A stretch of DNA of 40,132 nt from positions 1-40,132 of the forward strand of contig CACYQN010000023.1 in assembly GCA_902776565.1 (NCBI GenBank). Reading direction: 5' to 3'. Positions 15,558 through 23,254 of this stretch are shown piece by piece; position 1 is the first letter of the stretch, and the number at the start of each line of letters is the position of its first letter. A program made the translations under genes and the position numbers. The notes beneath the pieces are model-generated. The model ran no database searches and was not told the origin of the DNA. It was given only the letters and a program-made list of their open reading frames with translations. The stretch comes from an uncultured Bacteroidia bacterium (GTDB lineage: Bacteria > Bacteroidota > Bacteroidia > Bacteroidales > ML635J-15).

Positions 15558-16889
15558 TTACTCCTTGTTCGGCGACATATACATTATGTAATATATAGGC
15601 ATATAAACTATTTTCCCTTTTTTGGAAACTTCGCCGCTATTTGAGAACACAATACCTTTACGGATGCCATATTCCTCGTTTGAAACAAAATGATTGAGCG
15701 CACTATGAACATAATAGTCCTTGCCTGACTTTATCTCCAGCGGGACAACCGATAAAGCAGAAAAATCATCAACCAGAAAATCAACCTCGCCATGCTGCTT
15801 ATTATCGTAATAATATAATGCAAATCCATGTGCCCGAAGTTCCTGCGCCACAGCACATTCGTACACAGTACCGAGATTGATGCCCAGCTCATCATTCAAA
15901 ATAGCGTTGATATTATTCTGATACAACAATGCCGTAAGTATCCCCACATCGTTAAGATACAATTTCAATAAGTTTTTACGCACCGACTGCAAAAGAGGAA
16001 AGCGAGGATTGCTTATGGCATCAACCTGCAAAGCAATACCCGACTGTACCAGATAATCGAATTCGTCTTCATAATCGGAAAACTGCTTGCCCTTCTTATT
16101 CTCTATTTTATTAACAATAACACGCTTCTTGCGATTCTCCAGATTGGAAGGTATCATATCGTATATGCGCCGTATCTTCAAGCGCTGCTGCTTGTCGTAC
16201 TGGGATGCATCAATACCATATAACGAATGAATATCATTCTGTATGCCACGCACTTTCTGTATGTTTTTGTCAGCAACGAACTGATTTACGGCATCTGGGA
16301 GCCCGCCTGTCAGCAAATAATAATGGAAAAGCAGCAAAAAATGGTTATGCAAGGGCTCTGGTAGCGGTTTCTCGTTCTCATAATAGTTACGGGCTGCGTC
16401 CAATGCCTCCTGTCCTACTCCCATAGCCCAGAAAAACTCTTCCAAATCCAAAGGAAACATCTGCTTGATAACCACACTGCCAAGAGGCACAGAAGGTGTC
16501 TGCGACAAAGCAATGCCCAATTGAGAACCGCTCGCAATGTATGTGTAACGACCATCCTGATTGAGGAACTTTAGCAATGTGAGCAAACGCGGATACACCT
16601 GTATCTCATCAAGGAAAACAAGAGTGTCTTCTTTATCTCCCAGACGGTTGCCAGCAAAAGCACTCAACTGAAGATAAAAACTATCCAAGCCGCCAACGTT
16701 GGCGAAAACCCGTTCATTCTCACTGTCGGCACGAAGGTCTATTTCTATGAAATTCCGAAACAACTTATTGCCTACATACCTAATAATAAACGACTTGCCA
16801 ATTTGTCTTGCACCATTGACCAACAAGATTTTATTCTGCTTTTCCAACAGAAATGTCTCCAAAAACTTCGAAAACTTACGTTCTAACAT
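15558..16889 (-). CDS. AAA ATPase with DUF4143 and PD-(D/E)XK-like C-terminus
   Basis: 443 residues. Walker A is GARQIGKS (26-33), Walker B is TLVFLDEIQ (about 89-97) and a sensor-like segment is YIASGSQLG. A winged-helix-like middle follows. The C-terminal DUF4143 part carries GEVDFLVDDFS...VPLEIKSGKDY, the D-(E/Q)xK pattern of a PD-(D/E)XK fold. These ATPases are numerous and variable in Bacteroidetes genomes; their cellular function is not established. The gene has its own promoter (16912-16941) and a tandem 33-bp repeat array directly upstream. It is not part of the polysaccharide operon, although it lies at its 3' edge. Confidence 0.85.
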   Translation of the reverse strand: MLERKFSKFLETFLLEKQNKILLVNGARQIGKSFIIRYVGNKLFRNFIEIDLRADSENERVFANVGGLDSFYLQLSAFAGNRLGDKEDTLVFLDEIQVYPRLLTLLKFLNQDGRYTYIASGSQLGIALSQTPSVPLGSVVIKQMFPLDLEEFFWAMGVGQEALDAARNYYENEKPLPEPLHNHFLLLFHYYLLTGGLPDAVNQFVADKNIQKVRGIQNDIHSLYGIDASQYDKQQRLKIRRIYDMIPSNLENRKKRVIVNKIENKKGKQFSDYEDEFDYLVQSGIALQVDAISNPRFPLLQSVRKNLLKLYLNDVGILTALLYQNNINAILNDELGINLGTVYECAVAQELRAHGFALYYYDNKQHGEVDFLVDDFSALSVVPLEIKSGKDYYVHSALNHFVSNEEYGIRKGIVFSNSGEVSKKGKIVYMPIYYIMYMSPNKE

Positions 16890-16911
16890 ACCGTGTCAAC
16901 ATTTATTCGCT

Positions 16912-16941
16912 GCAAAGTTATTGATTATTTTTGATTTACAA
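16912..16941 (-). promoter_or_regulatory. Promoter of the DUF4143 ATPase gene
   Basis: On the minus strand, TTTG (16941-16938) and TAACTTTG (16919-16912) are separated by 18 bp, close to the Bacteroidetes consensus. The transcript would start about 20 bp before ATG 16889. The 33-bp repeat array starts a few bases upstream of the -33 element. Confidence 0.65.
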
Positions 16942-16948
16942 AAACTAT

Positions 16949-17070
16949 TGTCATTTTTTCCATATTTTAACGAGCTAATTTTGTCACTTTTTCCATAAAT
17001 TTCAATAACGATTTTGTCATTTATTCCATAAATTTGAAAACAGATTTTGTCACTTTTTCCATAAATCGGA
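16949..17070. repeat. 33-bp tandem repeat array, four units
   Basis: The core TTTTGTCACTTTTTCCATAA (plus strand) recurs with GTCA at 16949, 16982, 17015 and 17048: an exact 33-bp period, with about 10 variable bases per unit. The period equals about three DNA turns, so all units face the same side of the helix. It lies immediately upstream of the ATPase promoter. Confidence 0.85.
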
Positions 17071-17487
17071 GAATAGAACACATTCTTCGAGAACAATATA
17101 TGTGATATGGCAAATAATATTACAACATATTCAATGGACATTAACACATGCTCCAGTAAAAAAAGCAGGGAGATTTTTTGTGTAGTTTAGAGCACATATT
17201 TCTATCATAAGCATATTGATTATGGCATATTTACGCACCGAAATCCGTTTGGGTATGACCTTCCAGTACTATCGCGATTGTAGCGTAGCCATAGGAATCA
17301 GCACTGTACTTGCCAAAATATCTTCGTGGCAAGGAAATTCGAAAGTGGCAAAGCACAAATAGACTTTCAACATCCGCAAAGCATTACAAGCGACATTATT
17401 GAGGACAGCACCATTAAACCTCCAACTCTCTTATTATCTCCGCCAACTGATGTGCACCTTCGCGACGGGAGTATTTGGAGAGATTTA
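17071..17487. other. Intergenic region with remnants
   Basis: It holds a decayed copy of the terminator-like repeat (about 17128-17183). A 46-codon open frame at 17222-17362 on the plus strand has no support. 17414-17487 on the minus strand is a displaced C-terminal extension of the next glycosyltransferase. Nothing else is recognisable. Confidence 0.45.
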
Positions 17488-18591
17488 TTATGAAAACAAT
17501 CCTTCAAACTTATCTACTACATTCCCAATATGATAATCTTGAAGATTGGCAATCTTCAATGCTGACGAATAATCGCCCGACATAAACTCATCAATCTGAT
17601 TTGTATTGGGATTTATTGGATTTACATCCAATATTGGACGTCCTGCAATACCATAATCTATAAGCTTACTAGGCAATTGATTAGGACTATTCACATTGCT
17701 TATATTCACAAGGAAATCCATTCCACTCAATATATCAATCAGTTCTTTTCGTGGAACCGGATTCTTAATAATCATTTTTCCCTTTAATCTTTCCTTATAA
17801 TCAATCAACAGATTATCAAACCTTGTATATACATAAAAACGGAATTCTCTATTTAGGCTACAAAGATAGTCAAGGAACAATTTAGGATTTCTTATGTCGG
17901 GATAAAACATTCCTGCAAATGCAAATGTAGGAACATCATTATGAACCTGTTTCTGCCCGACTGCCGACAAATCGAAATCAAAGCCCTGCGGGATTACCCT
18001 TATCTTGTCTCTGTATTCAGGATAATACGCTTCTTTTGCATTCTCTATAGGCACCGTTATATAATCGCATTCCTCACAAAAAAGCCTCTCATATTTTGCA
18101 TATCGCTGTAGATGTTCCTTTGTCCTTCCATTCTTCATATATGGGTCACCACAGTCGGCAATCCAATGCTTAGGGAATTTTTCTGGATATTTCATTCTTG
18201 CATTGGCGCATCCCCAATGTATCTGATGTGGAACTGCAATGGAAATAAGCACATCATATTGAGATTCACTGGCAATAATCTCAGGAATCCTATAATAAAA
18301 CTCAAACAACGGAAATTCAAACCTTCTTAAAAGACGACCAAACACCTTGTCGATAAAATTTCTTTTCGAGGGACCATCGCTACTTGTCGGCAATACTTCC
18401 CAATGGATAGGAATACCTTTCACCTTAATGCCAGTTTCTTTTTCGAAACTACTGTAATCATATTTTCCAAGCACCGCATAAACTGTGACATCGTGACCAC
18501 GACGAGCCAATTCCTTTATTAGCTCGGTGCTACGAATAGAACGAGGCGTCTGGATTGGAAAAATATGCTGGGTTATTACCAGTATCTTCAT
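17488..18591 (-). CDS. Glycosyltransferase (GT4-like), 3' end frameshifted
   Basis: 367 residues, GT-B fold. It starts MKILVITQHIFPIQTPRSIR, has RRGHDVTVYAVLGKYDY in the N-terminal domain, and in the C-terminal domain IRVIPQGFDFDLSA, FAFAGMFYPDIRNP and LPSKLIDYGIAGRPILDVNP in the donor-binding position. The frame stops after VVDKFEGLFS, but the +2 frame continues with INLSKYSRREGAHQLAEIIR, then ELEV and a stop at 17416-17414; this looks like the normal C-terminus. The gene may therefore be frameshifted in its last 25 codons. The enzyme adds a sugar to the locus polysaccharide; donor and acceptor are unknown. Last gene of the minus-strand locus, 3 bp after wecB. Confidence 0.82.
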   Translation of the reverse strand: MKILVITQHIFPIQTPRSIRSTELIKELARRGHDVTVYAVLGKYDYSSFEKETGIKVKGIPIHWEVLPTSSDGPSKRNFIDKVFGRLLRRFEFPLFEFYYRIPEIIASESQYDVLISIAVPHQIHWGCANARMKYPEKFPKHWIADCGDPYMKNGRTKEHLQRYAKYERLFCEECDYITVPIENAKEAYYPEYRDKIRVIPQGFDFDLSAVGQKQVHNDVPTFAFAGMFYPDIRNPKLFLDYLCSLNREFRFYVYTRFDNLLIDYKERLKGKMIIKNPVPRKELIDILSGMDFLVNISNVNSPNQLPSKLIDYGIAGRPILDVNPINPNTNQIDEFMSGDYSSALKIANLQDYHIGNVVDKFEGLFS

Positions 18592-18594
18592 AGT

Positions 18595-19689
18595 TTATCG
18601 ACTGAATTCTTTCAATATTATATCCACAATCCTTTCTGCGGTCTTTCCGTCCCACATTCTAGGGATACCACCTTGCTTCCACTCTCCAGCAAACAACTTC
18701 TGCAATGCAGGAACAAGATTCTTAGGATTAGTTCCTATAAGTTCGTTTGTTCCGACAGTACAAGTCTCCATTCTCTCTGTATTGTCGCGCAAGGTCATGC
18801 ATGGGATGTGCATAATTGTAGTTTCCTCGGTAATACCTCCCGAATCGGTTATTACTGCCATCGAATGCTTTATGGTATATATGAATTCGAGATAACCCAA
18901 AGGCTTTACGAATCTTATATTTGCAAAATGATAGTCAACTCCTTTCAAGCGTTGCTCTGTACGCGGATGAATCGGGAAAACAACAGGCGTGCCATTTACA
19001 TTTTCGTCAATAGTTCCCAGCATGGTTAGCAAAGTATCAATGTCATCAACATTGTTAGGGCGATGCAAGGTAAGCACAATATATTTCCCATTCTCAAGTT
19101 CAAGGTCTTCGAATATTTCTGGACGACGAAGCCTTTGCATATTTGCCATAAGACTGTCAATCATGACATTGCCCACGAAAAACACTTTTTCGTCAGGCAC
19201 TCCGTTTTTCTTCAGGTTATCCTTTGCGAAATCGGATGTTATGAAAAAATAGTCGGCAAGGCTGTCTGTAACAATCCTATTTATTTCTTCCGGCATCGAC
19301 ATATCAAATGAGCGTATTCCTGCCTCGACATGCGCCAATTTAATACCCATTTTCTTTGCGACAATCGAACAAGCCATAGTCGATGTAACATCGCCTACGA
19401 CAAGCACCAAATCGGTTGGGTGTTCCATCAGATACTTCTCAAAGGCGACCATAATGGAAGCAGTCTGTTCTGCCTGTGTCCCACTCCCTGCTGCAAGGTT
19501 TACATCCGGTTCTGGAATATTCAGTTCATCGAAAAACAGTCCGCTCATCAGCTTGTCGTAATGCTGGCCAGTATGCACAAGACTATACCGAATGTCAGCA
19601 CCATCCAACTGCTTCTTCTTTATTGCATTTATTATCGGGCTTATCTTTATGAAATTAGGCCTAGCCCCGGCTATAAGAGTAATATGCAT
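18595..19689 (-). CDS. wecB: UDP-N-acetylglucosamine 2-epimerase (non-hydrolysing)
   Basis: 364 residues, full length. GARPNFIKISPII at the N-terminus, VLVVGDVTSTMACSIVAKK, HVEAGIRSFDMSMPEEINR, FPIHPRTEQRL and DSGGITEETTIMHIPCMTLR are the substrate and catalytic motifs of WecB, which converts UDP-GlcNAc to UDP-ManNAc. No UDP-ManNAc dehydrogenase (wecC) lies in the window, so the sugar may be used as ManNAc or oxidised by an enzyme encoded elsewhere. It has a candidate promoter at 19747-19776 and runs into the glycosyltransferase gene downstream with a 3-bp gap. Confidence 0.93.
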   Translation of the reverse strand: MHITLIAGARPNFIKISPIINAIKKKQLDGADIRYSLVHTGQHYDKLMSGLFFDELNIPEPDVNLAAGSGTQAEQTASIMVAFEKYLMEHPTDLVLVVGDVTSTMACSIVAKKMGIKLAHVEAGIRSFDMSMPEEINRIVTDSLADYFFITSDFAKDNLKKNGVPDEKVFFVGNVMIDSLMANMQRLRRPEIFEDLELENGKYIVLTLHRPNNVDDIDTLLTMLGTIDENVNGTPVVFPIHPRTEQRLKGVDYHFANIRFVKPLGYLEFIYTIKHSMAVITDSGGITEETTIMHIPCMTLRDNTERMETCTVGTNELIGTNPKNLVPALQKLFAGEWKQGGIPRMWDGKTAERIVDIILKEFSR

Positions 19690-19746
19690 ATTCTATTTCT
19701 TTTTTTATTCGCTGCAATTCAATCAATCTGAACACAAACGACTTTG

Positions 19747-19776
19747 CAAAATTACAAAAACCAAACAAAATGACAA
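19747..19776 (-). promoter_or_regulatory. Candidate promoter of wecB
   Basis: Minus-strand TTG (19776-19774), 19 bp, TAATTTTG (19754-19747), about 58 bp upstream of the wecB start. It implies that wecB and the following glycosyltransferase can be transcribed separately, after the interposed ATPase gene. Confidence 0.45.
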
Positions 19777-19886
19777 TCGTATGGTGGAAAATCGTATGCC
19801 AATATGAGTAGTCGCTTCATTATCTGAAAAAAAAAACTCTGCACAAAATTAATAAATTATCGGCAAGAAATTATCAGAAATGTTTA

Positions 19887-21011
19887 TCAGTAAGTTTCTT
19901 CCAACCATCGCGACAAGAACACGTTATATACAGAATAGCTCCTTTCATTTAGACCTACAGTTTCGAGAAGCAATTCCTTCTCGGTAAGCGATTCCAGATT
20001 TCGTCGCGCATTAGTAGCACTACCCAACTGATATTTTGCAAGAAATTGTGCCGATGTTACACTTTGAACAGACTGCTCCTTGGCTATGGCAATAAGCAAC
20101 CGCCACTGTTGCTCTGTTATCAAATTGCGTATCTGCAAAAAGTTGGACACTTCCGTTTCTAAAATCTCACGGCTTGCTTTACGTGCAACAGCAATAGAAA
20201 CCACTCTAGGCTTCATTTTGAATATTTCGTTACACAACGACTGGGTGTAGAAAGTATGACGACGTGTCCATTCCAAAATATAGGCCATTGCCTCATCATC
20301 AACCTGTACAGGAGCAAATTTTTCTCTAATAAATGCTGCATATTTATCGGCATCAATCTTATCAAGCGTCAGTTGCCGAGTACTCGAATAAAACGGGCGG
20401 GCAACATCGGCAAATATTTGTGTCATTATAGACTTTTTACTTCCACAATACACAAAACTTATATTGTGCATCTGCTGCGTATATGTCCTAAGCAGAGCTT
20501 CAACATTTTTCTCTGGATATGTAGTTATTTGCTGGAATTCATCGATAGCTACCACGACATGCTGCTTCTGTGAGTTTAGAAAAGCGAACAAACCCTTCAA
20601 TGTATATTCTTTTTCCGATGGTGCCGAAAAATTAAATTCTACCTGAGGCATTCCGCTCACAGGATCGTATGTAATTACTGGGCGATAGCCCTTTAGCAAT
20701 GCCATAAACTTGTTACCAATACTAGTTTTTTCAGGAAACTCCACGAGTATCGCTTCTGCCAATGTCTTTATGAAATCTTTCAACGAAAGTGTCGCAAAAA
20801 TATCCACATACAAGGTAGAGAAAGGCAATTTTTCTTCTGCTACCTTATAAAAAGTGTGAAGAATCAATCCAGTTTTTCCGAACTTACGTGGAGAAATCAA
20901 CGTAGTATCGAGACCATTCTGTATATTCGACAATAAAGCCTCTGTTTCTTTCTCTCTGTCACAGAAGAACATAGGCGACAAATACCCCTTAGCTAAAAAT
21001 GGATTCTGCAT
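19887..21011 (-). CDS. AAA ATPase, archaeal-ATPase-like
   Basis: 374 residues from ATG 21011. Walker A is SPRKFGKT (40-47), Walker B is VVVAIDEFQQI, then YCGSKKSIM as the sensor 1-like segment. The C-terminal third is a winged-helix region (NLITEQQWRLLIAIAKEQSV; ATNARRNLESLTEKELL). It belongs with the ATPase-domain proteins of the archaeal-ATPase type; no PD-(D/E)XK motif is obvious at its short C-terminus. It interrupts the polysaccharide locus between a membrane protein gene and wecB and has its own promoter and a 14-bp palindromic repeat array (21055-21093), so it is likely an insertion, not a pathway gene. Function unknown. Confidence 0.83.
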   Translation of the reverse strand: MQNPFLAKGYLSPMFFCDREKETEALLSNIQNGLDTTLISPRKFGKTGLILHTFYKVAEEKLPFSTLYVDIFATLSLKDFIKTLAEAILVEFPEKTSIGNKFMALLKGYRPVITYDPVSGMPQVEFNFSAPSEKEYTLKGLFAFLNSQKQHVVVAIDEFQQITTYPEKNVEALLRTYTQQMHNISFVYCGSKKSIMTQIFADVARPFYSSTRQLTLDKIDADKYAAFIREKFAPVQVDDEAMAYILEWTRRHTFYTQSLCNEIFKMKPRVVSIAVARKASREILETEVSNFLQIRNLITEQQWRLLIAIAKEQSVQSVTSAQFLAKYQLGSATNARRNLESLTEKELLLETVGLNERSYSVYNVFLSRWLEETY

Positions 21012-21026
21012 AATTTTAATTTTTTG

Positions 21027-21034
21027 CAAATATA
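21027..21034 (-). promoter_or_regulatory. -7 element (TATATTTG) of the ATPase gene
   Basis: Minus-strand TATATTTG fits TAnnTTTG and lies 15 bp upstream of ATG 21011. No good -33 match is visible; the expected position abuts the first palindrome at 21055. Confidence 0.5.
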
Positions 21035-21054
21035 ATAATTTTCACAAAATCCAA

Positions 21055-21093
21055 CCTATTTTAGGTTACCTATTTTAGGTTACCTATTTTAGG
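21055..21093. repeat. Three tandem CCTATTTTAGG palindromes, 14-bp period
   Basis: CCTATTTTAGG occurs at 21055-21065, 21069-21079 and 21083-21093. With flanking AA/TT each unit reads AACCTA-TTT-TAGGTT, a palindrome typical of an operator. They lie directly upstream of the ATPase promoter. Confidence 0.85.
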
Positions 21094-21249
21094 CATGATT
21101 TTTTTTGAGAGAGAGCAGAACTTCCGCCAGAATACAAGGCATTAGGAAACAGTTGATGCCATAACATAAGACATATCGCAACACCCTTTATTATTCCAGT
21201 ATCCTTTGACGACAACGACAATGCAAAACCTTCTCCTGACATCAGATTG

Positions 21250-23244
21250 CTAATTTATACCTTTCAGAGTAAAAAAACATTCACCATTCTTCTTATTTAC
21301 AAACCGCTTATCTATATAATGTTCTACAGTTTCCGGCAGTTTGCAACCACAACTAAGATAAACAAACTTGCAATCGTTTGCCTTCACAAATTCAAGCACA
21401 ATTTCATCGTATCTGGAATCCGGATGTGCCGACTTGTACTCAATCATAAAGTTCTGGAACGGATTGCCTTTCACAGCCTTTTGGATTCTTGGCTTATCAA
21501 TCTCTGCAAACTTATCAATATTCGGCTCGGGATAAACTGCTGTCAAATACAAATCAGAAGTAAAATGTTTGAACTCTGCACCAACACCAAAGCAATTGAA
21601 ATCCCAGTATCTAACCATCTGCGAAGAATCCTGAATGAATACACCAAGATGCAATCCTTCCGTTTCCGAAATAGCAGCCGATACATCTTTCACATAATCA
21701 GCATCAACATATTTCTGCGAGTACCTATAAAACGGAACTTTTTCTATCTGATAAAAATTCAATGCTGCCATCAGCACTACAAACGCCATTATCAAATATC
21801 TTGCAACCTTATTTGCAATCTTGAACGAAAACAAAATGAGTAACCATATCGCAACATTTACCCACGGGATTGCCGACACCATAAAGAATTGTATGGAATC
21901 CGCCATTACAAGTGTCAGCCCCCATACTACGGTGCCAACACAAACAACCGTAACTACAGACACAAACACAATGGCATTATCATTCACCAAAGTCCAATAG
22001 TCGTTTCGCTTTCGCGAAATTGCAGAAACAATCGTTGGCAACAAATAATAGGCATACACGCTAAACAATATCGCAATTGAACCGAAAATAATCTTGAAAG
22101 GCTTAGCCTTGTCATCGGCGAAAGAATCGAGAATAGTAGAAAGTGACATTCCACCGCTTGCCGATTCTCCTGACTGCAAGAAATAAAACAACACAATAAA
22201 AACAGCAACTGCAAATACCGAAACTACAGGCAGTAGTATATGTTTCAAGCTCTTTCTCCTTAATGCCGACATACCCAAAAGCAGCACAGCAGTTGTGAAT
22301 GCGACAGGAGCAGTTATAATATTTACCACCGGCAAGCACAGCATTGGCAAATACCATCCGCCTTTCTTTTCGAGCATAGCAAGCACAGTCCACACTACGA
22401 ACATGCTTAACGACAAGTACTTCAAGCTGCAGGAATTGGAAAAGATAAAATCGGACGACTGCGGAAGTATCCTAACAAACAGCAATCCTGCAAAGAATAT
22501 GGACAACACCGACAATACTTGCATCAATATGCGTCCAACACCACCAAGCATCGCCCCCCGAGCCTGTCGAAGGGAAGCGACATCAGTATAGCCCATAACC
22601 TTGCGTGTCACAGCAATCATTCCCATAGCAAGAATCACCATGTATATCGACTGCGTAACTACAACAAACGCCTCGTAAGTATCACCCTGCAATATGTTAA
22701 TGAAAATTACTGGCAACCAAATGTCAAAGTAATGATATGGAGATGGTGCTGTACTGCCACCAATCACAACACTCTGCCAGTCCGAAGCCTCAACTCCAAA
22801 ATCGTTAAGCACGCTTGATACGGTTGCATAAAAAGCATAGTCACCGTGCGGCATATTGTTTATTGGTGTTGCATAGAAGAATGAGCCTTGAAACAAAAAG
22901 AAAGCAAAACCAAGCAGAAACATGACCAAGACTGGCAACAAGAGCTTTTTGCCATTTGGCAAAAGATTCCCTACACAATACTTACCTAAAAGCAATTTGT
23001 TTCTCTTCGCATACAGCAGATACAAAACGCCGACAATCAAGAATCCCCAAAGTATTGTATTCCCACAGGTTTTCACTATGGCGTATGCAGAAACAACAGA
23101 AACAAGCCCAACAATCAGACGCACAAAGGTTTCATAAAACAAATCGGCCTTAGGTGCAGTTCGCGACAACCATAACACAAACGAACCTGCAATATAAAAT
23201 ATTACAAGAGAGATAATTATCGCTAGCAATGCAATACAATTCAT
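21250..23244 (-). CDS. Large multi-pass membrane protein, probable GT-C glycosyltransferase (paralogue A)
   Basis: 664 residues with about a dozen hydrophobic segments from residue 1 to 500, then a soluble C-terminal region. It is a paralogue of the next gene upstream: both start MN-IAL-AII-SL and share PHGDYAFYA (D135) or HSDYYFY in the first large loop and PYHYFDIWL or PYHYVEIWL near 169-177. A conserved acidic residue in the first extracytoplasmic loop is what GT-C enzymes use to take a sugar from a polyprenyl-phosphate donor, hence the call; no family is certain. Residues about 215-233 (near SLRQARGAM) are absent from the paralogue and coincide with a 26-bp dispersed repeat (22552-22577). 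Confidence 0.7.
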   Translation of the reverse strand: MNCIALLAIIISLVIFYIAGSFVLWLSRTAPKADLFYETFVRLIVGLVSVVSAYAIVKTCGNTILWGFLIVGVLYLLYAKRNKLLLGKYCVGNLLPNGKKLLLPVLVMFLLGFAFFLFQGSFFYATPINNMPHGDYAFYATVSSVLNDFGVEASDWQSVVIGGSTAPSPYHYFDIWLPVIFINILQGDTYEAFVVVTQSIYMVILAMGMIAVTRKVMGYTDVASLRQARGAMLGGVGRILMQVLSVLSIFFAGLLFVRILPQSSDFIFSNSCSLKYLSLSMFVVWTVLAMLEKKGGWYLPMLCLPVVNIITAPVAFTTAVLLLGMSALRRKSLKHILLPVVSVFAVAVFIVLFYFLQSGESASGGMSLSTILDSFADDKAKPFKIIFGSIAILFSVYAYYLLPTIVSAISRKRNDYWTLVNDNAIVFVSVVTVVCVGTVVWGLTLVMADSIQFFMVSAIPWVNVAIWLLILFSFKIANKVARYLIMAFVVLMAALNFYQIEKVPFYRYSQKYVDADYVKDVSAAISETEGLHLGVFIQDSSQMVRYWDFNCFGVGAEFKHFTSDLYLTAVYPEPNIDKFAEIDKPRIQKAVKGNPFQNFMIEYKSAHPDSRYDEIVLEFVKANDCKFVYLSCGCKLPETVEHYIDKRFVNKKNGECFFTLKGIN
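22552..22577. repeat. 26-bp dispersed repeat inside a coding region
   Basis: CGCCCCCCGAGCCTGTCGAA-GGGAAG, two mismatches from 13615-13640. On the coding (minus) strand it encodes part of VASLRQARGAM in the GT-C-like protein, in frame. Confidence 0.7.
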
Positions 23245-23254
23245 AAACTAAACA

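Noticed and set aside
15367..15591. Plus-strand 74-codon open frame between hairpin copies
   Set aside because: It is made of the two terminator-like repeats and the end of the opposing ATPase gene.
16949..17070. 33-bp array considered as a CRISPR
   Set aside because: Units are contiguous with only about 10 variable bases and no unique spacers of normal length; no cas genes nearby.
16896..17147. Minus-strand 83-codon open frame with IYGKSDKI repeats
   Set aside because: Its repeats are the translation of the 33-bp array, which has a period divisible by three; no other coding evidence, and the ATPase promoter lies inside it.
17222..17362. Plus-strand 46-codon open frame in the gap upstream of the ATPase
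   Set aside because: Short, no recognisable motif, no promoter or start-site support.
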